A DNA stretch of 55,862 bases from assembly GCF_001522865.1 (NCBI RefSeq), contig NZ_LOWB01000074.1:1-55862 (forward strand), read 5' to 3'. The notes under the pieces are model-generated. The model searched no databases and was not told where the DNA came from. It worked only from the letters and a program-made list of their open reading frames with translations. Source of the DNA: Burkholderia sp. TSV86 (lineage in GTDB: Bacteria; Pseudomonadota; Gammaproteobacteria; Burkholderiales; Burkholderiaceae). The position numbers and the translations under genes were made by a program. The number at the start of each line of letters is the position of its first letter. The first letter of the stretch is position 1. Below, piece by piece: positions 8,599-19,000 of the stretch.

Positions 8599-9585
8599 GT
8601 GAATGCACACGTACAAGAGTTGCCGGGGCATGGCTACCCTGGCCATGCGGCGCACGTGGCGAAGGTTCGCGAAGTGCGGCCGGGCCTGCGTATCCACGCC
8701 GACGATGCGATCGACGAATTCGACGCAATCATGTCCGGGCAGTGCGCGCCGGGGTTATATCTGGTGCTGCTGCTCGAAGGGGCGCTCGACGTGTCGTATG
8801 GCGAGCGGCGCATCGTGCTGACAACCGCCCGCCGGCGCGACCCGCGGCCGCCGGCGGGCCGTGTGCCCGGCGGCGAGATGCAGGCGTTTCTCGTCAATGC
8901 GCTCGAGCCGGAGACGTTCCGGCGGCGCGTCTGCAAGGGAGGTTATGCTCGCCGCTTGAGCCTTGGCGTATCCGGCGAATGGTTGCGGCATCTGCAGGCC
9001 GCAAGCCTGGCGGCAATGCCGCAGCGGCTCGACTCGCTGCTGTCCGCGCATCTGTCGGTGCGCTTCTGGCAGCCGACGCCGCGCGCGATCGCGCTCGCCG
9101 AGCAGATCGTGCGCCCGCCCGCGTATCAGCCGCTGCTGGAGGCGATCTATCTGGAAAGCCGGGTGCTCGATTTGCTTGCCGAGGCGCTCGCGCCGCTGCA
9201 GGCCGATCCGGACGAACCGGGAGCCCGTGCGGCGCCGGAGGCTGCGCTGCTCGATTCGAGAGGCTATCGCCGAATGGCTGACCTGCGCGCATTTCTCGGC
9301 AGCGGCCACGCGCATCATCTGTCGCTCGACGATATCGCGCGTCATGCCGGAATGAACGCGAACGCGATGCAGCGCCAGTTCCGGGCGGTCTACGGCACGA
9401 CGATCTTCGACTTCCTGCGCGAAAGCCGTCTGCAGCGGGCGCGCGTCGCGCTCGAGCGCGATGCGGTCAGCGTCAAGCAGGCGGCGGCGCTCGCCGGTTA
9501 CACGAGCGCGGCGAATTTCGCGACCGCGTACAAGCGCCGCTTCGGCGTGACGCCGAAGCTCGCGCGGCGCAGTTGCCAGCATTGA
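8599..9585 (+). CDS. AraC-family regulator of the siderophore locus (PchR-like)
   Basis: The C-terminal ~100 residues form a double helix-turn-helix: LSLDDIARHAGMNANAMQRQF, then VSVKQAAALAGYTSAANFATA and YKRRFGVTP. The N-terminal part, with GLYLVLLLEG and a basic stretch, is like the ligand-binding region of PchR-type regulators, which sense the ferric siderophore and activate receptor and synthesis genes. I prefer the GTG at 8599 (VNAHVQELPG), which has GGGGGT about 9 bases upstream; the frame is open back to a GTG at 8494 and an ATG at 8560, but neither has a good ribosome site. It lies 144 bases before the TonB receptor, and a Fur-like box falls between them. Confidence 0.8.
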   Translation: MNAHVQELPGHGYPGHAAHVAKVREVRPGLRIHADDAIDEFDAIMSGQCAPGLYLVLLLEGALDVSYGERRIVLTTARRRDPRPPAGRVPGGEMQAFLVNALEPETFRRRVCKGGYARRLSLGVSGEWLRHLQAASLAAMPQRLDSLLSAHLSVRFWQPTPRAIALAEQIVRPPAYQPLLEAIYLESRVLDLLAEALAPLQADPDEPGARAAPEAALLDSRGYRRMADLRAFLGSGHAHHLSLDDIARHAGMNANAMQRQFRAVYGTTIFDFLRESRLQRARVALERDAVSVKQAAALAGYTSAANFATAYKRRFGVTPKLARRSCQH

Positions 9586-9681
9586 CGCGGCGTTTCGGGC
9601 CCGCATGGCGCGCGGCCCGTGCGGCGCGCACTGCGCAAACAACTTCGTATCTTTCACAAATCTATCGGCAGCTTTCATTCT

Positions 9682-9711
9682 TGATAATAGAAATGAGAAT
9701 CAATTCTATTT
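9682..9711. promoter_or_regulatory. Fur-box-like hexamer array before the TonB receptor
   Basis: Overlapping GATAAT-like hexamers (TGATAAT at 9682, GAGAAT at 9695, then an inverted ATTC) form an array like those bound by Fur dimers. It ends about 20 bases before the receptor start codon and probably overlaps the promoter. No comparable box is seen later in the biosynthetic genes, so this site may control the whole 9730-23451 unit. Confidence 0.6.
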
Positions 9712-9729
9712 ATCGATCGAGAAGCTGTC

Positions 9730-11847
9730 ATGTCGAGTCATCTTTCAGACTTTGCGCTGAAGCCGGCCGTGCTCGCCGGCCTATATGTGGTGGGGGCGTC
9801 AGCCGGATGGGCGCAGCAGGCTCCGGCGAGTGCGCCGGTTGAAAGCGGCGCCGCGCTCAAGACGATCGTCGTCACCGCCAGCCAGCGCGAGCAGGCCATC
9901 AAGGAAGCGCCCGCGAGCATCTCGGTGATCACGCGCGAGGACATCGCGGCGAAGCCCTATACGTCGGTGGCCGAGATCGTCAGCAAGGTCGAAGGGGTGA
10001 GTGTCGTCGGTTCGTCGCCGGACGACATGGATATTTCGATTCGAGGTATGCCCGGCGAGTATACGTTGATCCTCGTCGACGGCCGGCGCCAGAGCACGCG
10101 CGAGACGATGAATCGCGGCACCGGCGGCGTGCAAGGCAATCTGCTGCCGCCGCTGTCCGCGATCGAGCGCATCGAGGTAGTGCGGGGGCCGATGTCATCG
10201 CTGTACGGCGCGGATGCGATGGGCGGGGTGATCAATGTCATCACGCGCAAGGTGCCCAAGCACTGGGGCGGCACGCTCACAGCCGGCAGCGTGTTCCAGT
10301 TGGAATCGAACCAGGGGGACACGCAAAGCGCGGATTTCTGGATCGGCGGTCCGTTGAAAAACGACGTGCTTGGCTTGCAGGTATCGGGCCGCGCGCTGCA
10401 TCGCGGCGAGGACCGGATCTATTTCCCGCTAAGCCGCGCGGATGGCGCAAGCGGGCAACGCATCGCGAACTTCGACGTGAAGCTGAACGCGAAACCCGCG
10501 AGCAACCAGGATATCTCGCTGAACGCCGGGCGCGAGCAACTGAGCTACCTCAGCACGCCGGGCAAGAGCACCGCGCCGGTGTCTGCCGGCGATGTGGCGA
10601 CGACGGTCGTCGAGACGCGCCATGTGCGCGACTACTGGGGGATCACGCACAACGGGCGCTGGGGATTCGGCAATTCGACGCTGTCGCTGTACGGCGAGCG
10701 CGGCACGCAGGAGCAATGGACGGCGCTGGCGCCGTCGGCGGTGAAGCCGACGTTCACCGATACCGTGCTCGAAGGCAAGGTCGAGGTGCCATGGTGGGGC
10801 GAGCGCAACATCCTGACGGCGGGCGCACAGCATATTTGGTCGCGGCTGTCCGGCGCGGGGCGTCAGGACGCGGTGCCGAAAGGCTATGGCGTCAATTCGG
10901 ATAGCGTGAACCGCAATGCATGGGCGGTTTTCGCCGAAAACGATTATTTCTTCAATTCCCGTTTCACGCTGACGACGGGCGTGCGGCTCGACCACGACGA
11001 GCGTTACGGCAGCCACGTGAGCCCGCGCGCATACGGCGTCTATAAGCTGAGCCCGGCGCTGACGCTGCGCGGCGGCGTGTCCGCCGGCTTTAAGCCACCC
11101 ACGCTGCGCCAGAGCACGGCCGGCTATTGCATGACGTCGGGCGGCGCGGCCGGGGCGGTGCCGGGCACGCTTTGCGGCAATCCGGGCCTGAAGCCGGAAA
11201 CGAGTTTGACCGAAGAACTCGGTATTCGCTACGACCGCGGCGAAAGTCACGCGAGCATCACGCTGTTCAACAATCTGTTCAAGAACAAGGTCGCGAGCTA
11301 CGACACGGGCGTGGCCGATCCGCGCTCGCCGGGCCGCAACATCTATACATACGACAACGTCGAGCGCGTGAAGCTGTACGGCGTCGAATTGGGCGCGGGC
11401 GCGAGAGTGGCGAAGCAGTTGAAGATCTCCGGCGCATATACGTTTACGCAATCGCGCCGTGAAGGCAGCGGCGAAAAGGCGTTCGATGGCAGTTCGCTCA
11501 ACGGCTTTCCGCTCGACAAGACGCCGAAGCACATGTTCAACGTGCAGATCGACTGGACACCCGCGCCACGTCTCGATCTGTACACGAACGTCAATTACAC
11601 CGGTTCGCAATATTGGGCCGCGTTCCGTAACGGCGCGCGTGGCGTGCGCGAACGGCCGTCGACGACGACCTTCGACATCGGCGGCCGTTACCGGATCGAC
11701 AAGCATTTCTCGGTCAATTTCGCGCTGTTGAACCTGACCAACAAGATGGTGCCGGTTGACGACCGCGCGCGGGCAAACGGTTTGTCCGGCAATTGGCTGT
11801 TCGACCAGGGCCGCCGGGTAGCGGTGAGCCTGACGGCCGAAATGTAA
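9730..11847 (+). CDS. TonB-dependent catecholate siderophore receptor (CirA/FepA-like)
   Basis: 705 residues with a signal peptide to about residue 28 (AGWA-QQ) and a TonB box KTIVVTAS at about 43. The plug domain contains DISIRGMPGEYTLILVDGRR and ERIEVVRGPMSSLYGADAMGG. The 22-strand barrel carries the Cys-containing loop at YCMTSGG...TLCGNPGLKPETS and ends in an aromatic-poor VSLTAEM strand. The RGPMSSLYG plug motif and the Cys loop suggest the CirA/IrgA/FepA branch that takes up catecholates, including monomeric DHB-amino acids. It is the first gene of the biosynthetic unit, with the next start only 60 bases after its stop. Fur-like repeats precede it. Confidence 0.88.
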   Translation: MSSHLSDFALKPAVLAGLYVVGASAGWAQQAPASAPVESGAALKTIVVTASQREQAIKEAPASISVITREDIAAKPYTSVAEIVSKVEGVSVVGSSPDDMDISIRGMPGEYTLILVDGRRQSTRETMNRGTGGVQGNLLPPLSAIERIEVVRGPMSSLYGADAMGGVINVITRKVPKHWGGTLTAGSVFQLESNQGDTQSADFWIGGPLKNDVLGLQVSGRALHRGEDRIYFPLSRADGASGQRIANFDVKLNAKPASNQDISLNAGREQLSYLSTPGKSTAPVSAGDVATTVVETRHVRDYWGITHNGRWGFGNSTLSLYGERGTQEQWTALAPSAVKPTFTDTVLEGKVEVPWWGERNILTAGAQHIWSRLSGAGRQDAVPKGYGVNSDSVNRNAWAVFAENDYFFNSRFTLTTGVRLDHDERYGSHVSPRAYGVYKLSPALTLRGGVSAGFKPPTLRQSTAGYCMTSGGAAGAVPGTLCGNPGLKPETSLTEELGIRYDRGESHASITLFNNLFKNKVASYDTGVADPRSPGRNIYTYDNVERVKLYGVELGAGARVAKQLKISGAYTFTQSRREGSGEKAFDGSSLNGFPLDKTPKHMFNVQIDWTPAPRLDLYTNVNYTGSQYWAAFRNGARGVRERPSTTTFDIGGRYRIDKHFSVNFALLNLTNKMVPVDDRARANGLSGNWLFDQGRRVAVSLTAEM

Positions 11848-11907
11848 CGCGAGCGCGCCGTCGCGCACGGCGCGTCGATTCAGACGGATCGAATCTGGAG
11901 GTCACAC

Positions 11908-13095
11908 TTGAGCACGCTTTCCAATCCGGAATTTTATTCAGATATCCAAAATATATCGGACACGTACCGCGCGGCGACGCCGTTTCTCCTCGCCACGCCG
12001 CGCTACACGCTGCTCGCGCGGGATGTTGCCGAAGCCGTGCCGCATTCGGACGAGCCGCTTGGCGCGCGGGTGCGGCGCGCGCTCGTGCGTGCCCGCGAGC
12101 AGGGGCTCGATGGCGCGGCCGTGGTGGGCGCGGTGCCGTTCGATGTCGAACGCCCCGCCGCGCTGCGCGTCATCCGTTCAATGTTGCGCGGCAATCCGTT
12201 GACGGGCGTGCGCGCCTCGCTGCCCGCTCACGATCGTTACGTGACGCGCGCGGTGCCGCCGGGGGGCGAGTATGCATCGGCGGTGGCGCAGGTGGTGGCG
12301 GACATCCGCGCCGGCCGGCTCGACAAGGTCGTATTGGCCCGCACGCTGGAGCTGACGGGTGAGCATCCGGTGGATGTGGGCGCGCTCGTTGAGCGGCTCG
12401 CCGCATGCAACCCGCACGGCTATACGTTTTCGGTGGACCTGGGCGATGCGCGAACGCTGGTCGGTGCGAGCCCCGAGCTGCTCGTCAGCCGCTTCGGCGG
12501 CGTGTTGCGGGCGAATCCGCTTGCCGGATCGGCGCCGCGCAGCAACGATCCAGTGGAAGACCGGCGGCGGGCGGACGCGTTGCTCGAATCGACGAAAGAT
12601 CTCGACGAGCATCGCGTCGTGGTCGACGCAGTAAAGGAGAGTCTCGCGCCGTTTTGCAAGCAGCTTGCCGTGCCTGCGCGCCCGTCGCTCGTTCATACGC
12701 GGACGATGTGGCATTTATCGACCGAGGTGATCGGTGAAACCGATGCCGATGCGCTGACGCTTGCGCTCGCGCTTCATCCGACGCCGGCCGTTTGCGGTTA
12801 TCCGCGCAGTGGCGCGCGCGAAGCGATTTTGCGTGCCGAACCGTTCGATCGCAGTTTCTATACGGGGATGCTCGGCTGGGTCGATACGCGCGGCGACGGC
12901 GAGTGGGTCGTCACGCTGCGATGCGCGGAGACGCATGGTGAAAAGCTGAGGCTCTTTGCCGGCGCGGGCATCGTCGGCGATTCGAGCCCCGGCGCCGAGC
13001 TGGCGGAAACGGCCGCGAAATTCCGCACGATGCTCGATGCGATCGGCGTCGACCGCGCGGTGGCGATCGATTCGACCATGGAGGTTCCCGCATGA
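11908..13095 (+). CDS. entC: Isochorismate synthase
   Basis: 395 residues; converts chorismate to isochorismate, the first committed step to 2,3-dihydroxybenzoate. Chorismate-binding-enzyme motifs are present in order: [49 protein letters not shown], a TMWHLSTEV segment, [11 protein letters not shown] and YTGMLGWVD, then a GAGIVGDS Mg-site region. Length fits EntC/DhbC/PchA-type enzymes without a lyase domain. The likely start is TTG 11908, with GGAG 7 bases upstream; no in-frame ATG comes before the conserved core. The last four bases overlap the entE start (ATGA), indicating translational coupling. Confidence 0.93.
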   Translation: MSTLSNPEFYSDIQNISDTYRAATPFLLATPRYTLLARDVAEAVPHSDEPLGARVRRALVRAREQGLDGAAVVGAVPFDVERPAALRVIRSMLRGNPLTGVRASLPAHDRYVTRAVPPGGEYASAVAQVVADIRAGRLDKVVLARTLELTGEHPVDVGALVERLAACNPHGYTFSVDLGDARTLVGASPELLVSRFGGVLRANPLAGSAPRSNDPVEDRRRADALLESTKDLDEHRVVVDAVKESLAPFCKQLAVPARPSLVHTRTMWHLSTEVIGETDADALTLALALHPTPAVCGYPRSGAREAILRAEPFDRSFYTGMLGWVDTRGDGEWVVTLRCAETHGEKLRLFAGAGIVGDSSPGAELAETAAKFRTMLDAIGVDRAVAIDSTMEVPA

Positions 13096-14726
13096 CGCTC
13101 GAGCACTGGACGCCGTGGCCGGATGAGGTCGTTGCCGAATACCGGCGCAAGGGGTATTGGCAGGGGCAATCGTTCGCGCAACTGCTCGATGAGCTGGCGA
13201 GCCGTCACGGCGAGCACATCGCGCTCGTCGACGCAACGGCGCGCTGGTCGTATCGACGGCTAGCCGACGAGGCGACACGCATCGCTCGCGGTTTCACCGC
13301 GCTGGGCATTCGTCCGCATGATCGCGTGGTCGTCCAATTGCCGAACCGCGTGGAGTTTTTCGCGGTTGTGTTTGCACTGTTTCGGCTCGGCGCGCTGCCG
13401 GTGTTCGCGCTGCCCGCGCATCGCAAGCAGGAGATCGGCCATTTCTGCCGGCACGCGAAAGCGGTCGCGTACATCGCGGCGGATCAGCACGGCGGCTTCG
13501 ACTACCGCGCGCTTGCGAGCGAAGTGCGAGCGGATTCGCCGACGCTCGAGCACGTGCTGATCGTCGGCGATGCGGGCGAACATCTGTCGCTCGCCGGGCT
13601 GCCCGACGGCGACGCAATCACGCTGCCCGACGCTCCCGCCTCGCACGAACTGGCGTTCCTGCAATTGTCGGGCGGCAGCACCGGCACGCCGAAGCTGATT
13701 CCGCGCACACATGACGATTATCTATACAGCATCCGCGAGAGCGCGCGCATTTGTGGGCTCGACGAATCCAGCGTCTACCTGTGCGTGTTGCCGGCCGCGC
13801 ACAACTATGCGCTTAGTTCGCCCGGCACGCTCGGCGTGCTGTATGCGGGCGGCACGGCCGTATTGTGCGACAGCGGCAGCCCGGATCAGGCGTTTGCGCT
13901 GATCGAGCGCGAGCGCGTGACGATTGCCGCGCTCGTGCCGTCGCTCGTGCCGGTGTGGCTTGGTGCCGCGCCGAAGCGGCGCGCGGCGCTCGCCAGCCTG
14001 CGCGTCGTGCAGGTCGGCGGCGCGCGGTTCGATGTGACGATGGCGCGGCGCATCGAACCGGAACTTGGCGCGAAGCTGCAGCAAGTGTTCGGGATGGCTG
14101 AAGGACTCGTCAACTACACGCGCCTCGACGATGCCGACGATGTTGTCTTGCATACGCAGGGGCGGCCGATTTCGCCGGACGACGAAATCCGCATCGTCGA
14201 TGACGACGACCACCCCGTCGCGCCAGGCGAAGTCGGGCATCTATTGACGCGTGGGCCTTACACGATCCGCGGATATTACGACGCGGATGCGCATAACGCG
14301 CGCGCATTCACGGCGGACGGCTTCTATCGGACGGGCGATCGCGTGCGCATGACGGCCGCTGGCTACCTCGTCGTCGAGGGACGCGCGAAGGATCAGATCA
14401 ATCGCGGCGGCGAGAAGATCGCGGCCGAAGAAATCGAGCATTGGCTGATTGCGCATCCCGGCGTTGTGGATGCGGCGCTCGTCGCGATGCCCGATCCGTA
14501 TCTCGGCGAGAAGAGCTGCGCGTATGTGATTCGCGCCGATCAGACGTTGCGCGAGGCGGATTTGCTGCGTTTCCTGCGCGAGCAGGGAATCGCCGGATAC
14601 AAGGTTCCCGACCGAGTCCAGTTCGTCGTTGCGTTTCCGAAAACGCCCGTCGGCAAGACCGACAAGAAAGCGTTGCGTGCCGATATCGCGAATCGCGTGG
14701 CGCCTGCCGGCGCGATGGACAGCTGA
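13092..14726 (+). CDS. entE: 2,3-dihydroxybenzoate-AMP ligase
   Basis: 544 residues of the stand-alone aryl-acid adenylation family. It activates DHB with ATP and loads it onto the aryl carrier domain of the downstream EntB. Visible motifs are the P-loop-like [16 protein letters not shown] (about 190), a [13 protein letters not shown] block, YRTGDRVRM, and [14 protein letters not shown], with the C-terminal catalytic Lys in [13 protein letters not shown]. Length equals EntE/DhbE/Vib[10 protein letters not shown] near 235 contains the Asn-Tyr pair of DHB/salicylate ligases. It overlaps entC by 4 bases and is followed after 53 bases by entB. Confidence 0.93.
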   Translation: MTLEHWTPWPDEVVAEYRRKGYWQGQSFAQLLDELASRHGEHIALVDATARWSYRRLADEATRIARGFTALGIRPHDRVVVQLPNRVEFFAVVFALFRLGALPVFALPAHRKQEIGHFCRHAKAVAYIAADQHGGFDYRALASEVRADSPTLEHVLIVGDAGEHLSLAGLPDGDAITLPDAPASHELAFLQLSGGSTGTPKLIPRTHDDYLYSIRESARICGLDESSVYLCVLPAAHNYALSSPGTLGVLYAGGTAVLCDSGSPDQAFALIERERVTIAALVPSLVPVWLGAAPKRRAALASLRVVQVGGARFDVTMARRIEPELGAKLQQVFGMAEGLVNYTRLDDADDVVLHTQGRPISPDDEIRIVDDDDHPVAPGEVGHLLTRGPYTIRGYYDADAHNARAFTADGFYRTGDRVRMTAAGYLVVEGRAKDQINRGGEKIAAEEIEHWLIAHPGVVDAALVAMPDPYLGEKSCAYVIRADQTLREADLLRFLREQGIAGYKVPDRVQFVVAFPKTPVGKTDKKALRADIANRVAPAGAMDS

Positions 14727-14779
14727 GCCGCACGCGTTTTTCACGACTTCAAGACTCCAATAATTTTTCGATAATCGAC

Positions 14780-15682
14780 ATGGCCATTCCGAAAATTTCT
14801 TCCTATTCGCTGCCTGAGGAGATTCCCGACAGCCGCGTTACGTGGCGTTTCGACGCGTCGCGAGCGGCGCTGCTCGTGCACGACATGCAGGATTACTTCG
14901 TCGATTTCTACGATCGCGATGCAGCGCCGATTCCGGATCTGATCGCGAACGCGCGGCGCTTGATCGATCTCGCGCACGCCAGCGGCATGCCGGTGTACTA
15001 CACCGCGCAATTGCCGCAGCAAACGGCCGCCGAACGCGGGCTGTTGACCGACATGTGGGGGCCGGGGCTGACCGCGCGGCCCGAGCACGCGTCGATTTGC
15101 GACGCGCTCGCACCGCTGCCGGGCGATATCGTGCTCGATAAATGGCGATACAGCGCGTTTCAACGTTCGGATCTCGAAACGATTCTGCGCAACGCACAGC
15201 GCGATCAGCTCGTGATCTGCGGCGTCTATGCGCATATCGGCTGCTTGATGACGGCCAGCGAGGCGTTCATGAAAGACATTCAGCCGTTTTTCGTTGCCGA
15301 CGCGCTCGCCGATTTCTCCGCGCATGAGCACAAGATGGCGCTCGATTATGTCGCGCAACGCTGCGGGCGGGTCGTGCGCACGCGTGAGCTTGCCGGTGCG
15401 GCGCGGGCCGAGCCGCAAGCGCGGGCATCGATGGCGGAGGGCGCGCCGATATCGCCGGCGGCTGTCGCCGAGCAAGTCTCGCGAATATTGCAGCTCGATG
15501 CACCGGATTTGCGGCCGCACGACAACTTGCTGGATCACGGGCTCGATTCCGTGCGGATCATGATGCTTGCCGACGCGTGGCAGCAGGCCGGGCATGACGT
15601 GTCGTTCGTGCAACTCGCGCAAGCGCCGACGCTCGCTGCCTGGACCAAGCTCCTGGAACGCGCGGCCGGGGTGCCCGCATGA
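14780..15682 (+). CDS. entB: Isochorismatase with C-terminal aryl carrier domain
   Basis: 300 residues. The N-terminal isochorismatase (about 1-205) has LLVHDMQDYFVDFY with the catalytic Asp, the DKWRYSAFQ Lys loop and VICGVYAHIGCLMTA. The C-terminal carrier domain has DNLLDHGLDSVRIM, with Ser in LDSVR near residue 255 as the phosphopantetheine site. It hydrolyses isochorismate to 2,3-dihydro-DHB and then carries DHB as a thioester for the NRPS. The ATG at 14780 gives exactly the conserved EntB N-terminus (AIPKISSYSLP); the longer open frame upstream is antisense-like extension inside entE. Its stop overlaps the next gene by 4 bases. The phosphopantetheinyl transferase is not in this window. 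Confidence 0.93.
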   Translation: MAIPKISSYSLPEEIPDSRVTWRFDASRAALLVHDMQDYFVDFYDRDAAPIPDLIANARRLIDLAHASGMPVYYTAQLPQQTAAERGLLTDMWGPGLTARPEHASICDALAPLPGDIVLDKWRYSAFQRSDLETILRNAQRDQLVICGVYAHIGCLMTASEAFMKDIQPFFVADALADFSAHEHKMALDYVAQRCGRVVRTRELAGAARAEPQARASMAEGAPISPAAVAEQVSRILQLDAPDLRPHDNLLDHGLDSVRIMMLADAWQQAGHDVSFVQLAQAPTLAAWTKLLERAAGVPA

Positions 15683-16017
15683 TGGACAAAGCCGCCATGC
15701 AGACACCGAATTCTTTGCCCGTATCGAACACGCTGTTCGTCAGCACGGCCGAGGTCGCGCTACTGCAGGCCGAACGCGTGCTGTTCAAGATGTGCAAGCA
15801 CTACGCGATCAAGGTGCCGGTGTCATTCGACGAGCATCGTGCGACGATCGATTTTCCCGTCGGCAAGTGTTACGTGATCTGCACCGACGACGTTCTGAGC
15901 ATCCGCTGTGAAGCCGATTCGGCCGAAAAGCTCGAGCGAATCCAATACGTGATGGACGAGCACCTGGCGCTGATGGCGCGCAGTACGCAATTGACCGTCG
16001 AGTGGCGGCGCGCTTGA
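15679..16017 (+). CDS. DUF2218-like small protein of the siderophore operon
   Basis: 112 residues, no signal peptide or membrane segment. Key stretches are LLQAERVLFKMCKHYAIKVP, a central FPVGKCYV and LERIQYVMDEHLALMA. The pattern fits the DUF2218 family (small proteins I recall near siderophore genes), where a His-rich N-terminal helix precedes a beta sheet. Its biochemical role is unknown. It starts with ATG overlapping the entB stop (ATGA) and lies 54 bases before the NRPS start, so it is expressed with them. A helper role in DHB or carrier-protein handling is speculation from position only. Confidence 0.65.
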   Translation: MMDKAAMQTPNSLPVSNTLFVSTAEVALLQAERVLFKMCKHYAIKVPVSFDEHRATIDFPVGKCYVICTDDVLSIRCEADSAEKLERIQYVMDEHLALMARSTQLTVEWRRA

Positions 16018-16071
16018 CGCACCGCGCTCGGCTTTTCCTTGGTATCGCCAATTATTTCGCCAACACGCCAC

Positions 16072-19000
16072 ATGCAGCAAACGAGTGAACGGATTCATGC
16101 GACGGCCGCGCAATACGGCATTTGGATCGCGCAACAAATCGACCCGGAAGACGCGAACTATCTGACGGCCGAGGCGATCGAGTTAAACGGCGCGCTTGAC
16201 GTCGGCGCGCTGCAAGCCAGCGTGACCGACGTGCTCGACCATGCGGATACGCTGCACATGCGTTTCGAATGGGATGACGGCGCGCCCGGCACGCAACGCA
16301 TCTTATGGCAGCGCCGTGTTGCCGCACATGCGTCGCTGCTGGCTGTCGATTTCAGCACGCACGACAATCCCGAGCAGGCCGCGCGTGCGTGGATGCATGC
16401 ATCGCTGTCGGCCCGCTGCGACGTGACGTCCGATGCGCTGTATCGGACCGCGCTGCTGCGGTTATCGCCACTGCGCCACTGGTGGTATTTGCAGGTTCAT
16501 CACATCGCGCTTGATGGATTCGGTTACGGCCTGCTGCAGCAGGCCGTCGCCGCGCGTTACAACGCGCGTGTCGGCGGCGCGCCGCTGCCCGCGCTGCCGG
16601 CGTGGCGCATCGAGCCGGCGATCGACGCGGACGCCGCATACCGCGAGACAGGCGGCTTCGAGCGGGATCGCGCGTTTTGGCGAGAGCATTTGCGCGGCTT
16701 GCCCGCACCTGCGGAGATCGCGCCGAAACAGCGCTCGGGCGATATGCCGCGGCGGCGCATGCTGACACTTGAGCCGGCGCGCGCCGATGCGCTGGCGGCC
16801 GCTGCCGCGCGCGCCGGCTCGGACTGGAGCGCATGGATGCTCACCGCGATCGGCCTGTGGCTGGCCAAGCAAGCGGGCCGGCGCGATCTGACGTTCGGCA
16901 TGCCGGTGATGAACCGGCTGGGCACTCCCGTTCTCGATGTGCCATGCATGGCGATGAACCTCGTGCCGTTCGCGGTACACGTTCGCGCCGATGCTGCGCC
17001 GCGCACGCTCGCGGCCAAGACTTTGCGCCAATTGCGCGCGATCCGGCCGCATCTGCATTATCGCTATAGCTGGATTTGCGGTGACCTCGGCTTGCTCGAG
17101 CACGACAAGCCCGTGTTCAACCAGGTGGTGAACCTGATGCCGTTCGATCGGCGCATCACATTCACCGGCCTGACGAGCGATGTGCTTTGCGTCAGCGCCG
17201 GGCCGGTGAAAGATTTGAACGTGACGCTCGTCGTGCGCGACCGCGCATGGCGGGTGATGCTCGAAGCGAATCCCAATGCGTATGACGATGCGCGTTTATC
17301 GGCACTCGCCGGCAGTTTGTCCGGCTGGCTGGACGCATTCGCCGCGCATGATCCGGATAGGCCGCTCGAGCCGCTATTGGACGATCTGCCACCGCAGTCG
17401 GTCTGCCGAGGCGAGCCGTTGCGCGAGCCCGTGATCGACGTGCTCGAGCTTGTGCGGCAGGCGGCGGCGCGCACACCGGACAGCATCGCGATCGAAGCCG
17501 GCGACGTGCGGCTCGATTATCGCGCATTGCTCGCGCGCGTCGATGCGCTCGCGCGGGCGCTGACCCAACGCGGCGCGTCCGAGCACAGCCGGATTGCGAT
17601 TATGGCGGGGCGCTCGGCGGATGCGGTCGTGTCGATGCTGGCCGCATTGCAAGTCGGCGCGGCATTCGTGCCGCTTGATCCCGACGGCCCCGTGCAGCGG
17701 ATAGCGGACATGCTCGCGGATGCCGCGCCCGATCTCGTGCTGACGCGCGCGCGGTGGCGACGCGCGACGGGCACGCTGCCGGTTGTCGATCTCGATGCGA
17801 TCGATTCGGCCAGCGCGGCGCTCGGCATCGCGGCGGACGAAGTGTCGAGCCGTGTCGATCCGATGGCCGTACCGTGCGTTGGCTCGTGCGTCGATGCTGA
17901 TCCAAGCATTGCCGCGAATGCTGCGACGAGCGCCGCGTCGAGCTGCGAGGCGGATGCCGAGCCGGCCGCCGCATCGCGCATCGTTCCGGATAGCGAAGCG
18001 AATGCCGCGCCGCGCGCCGGACAACCCGCGTATCTGCTCTACACGTCGGGCTCGACCGGCAAGCCGAACGGCGTGCTGGTCGGCTGTCGCGCGCTCGCGC
18101 AGTTCGTTGCGAGCACGCGTGCGCTGTATGGCGTCGGGCCTTCCGATCGCGTGCTGCAGTTCGCGCCGCTGCATTTCGATGCAAGTATCGAGGAAATTTT
18201 CGTCGCGCTATGCAATGGCGCGACACTTGTCTTGCGCAACGACGCGATGCTCGATTCGGTCGCGATCTTCGCCGCCGCGATCGAGCAGCTGCGCATTACG
18301 GTGCTCGATCTGCCGACCGCGTACTGGCACGTGCTCGCCCATGCGCTCGACGCCGATGCCGCACGTCAGCTCGGCGGCGTGCGGCTCGTGATCATCGGCG
18401 GCGAGGCGGCGCTGCCCGAGCGGATCGCGCGCTGGCGCGCACTGCTGCCGCAGCAGGTGCTGCTCAATACTTACGGGCCGACCGAAGCGACGATCATCGC
18501 GACCACGGCGCGCGTCGGCAGCCCGCACGCCGTTTGGCGTGACGGCGATACGGTGCCGATCGGCCTGCCGCGTCCGGGGGTAGACGCGCGGCTCGTCGAC
18601 GAGCGGCTTTACCCGGTTGCAGTGGGCCAAACCGGCGAGCTTGTGCTCGTTGGCGATGCACTCGCGCTCGAGTATCTGCACGATCCCGAACTGAGCGCTG
18701 CGCGCTTCGTCATGCTGCCCGATACCGGCGAGCGCGCGTATCGGACCGGGGATCTCGCCCGGCTGCACGACGGGCAATTGCGGTTTCTCGGGCGCATCGA
18801 TCATCAGGTGAAGATCAGCGGCTTGCGTATCGAGCCGCTCGAAATCGAAAACCTGCTGCTGAGGATGCCGAACGTGCGCGAGGCGGCGATCGTGCCGGTA
18901 TCGCGCGGCGACGGAGTTTGCACGTTGAGCGCTTTCGTCGCGGGCGAGCCTGACGTGGATGCGCTGCGCGCGTTCCTCGCGCGCACGCTGCCCGCACCGG

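Noticed and set aside
14441..14779. Upstream extension of the entB reading frame into entE
   Set aside because: The frame is open only through GC bias; the EntB family N-terminus begins at ATG 14780 and entE is intact on the same strand in another frame.
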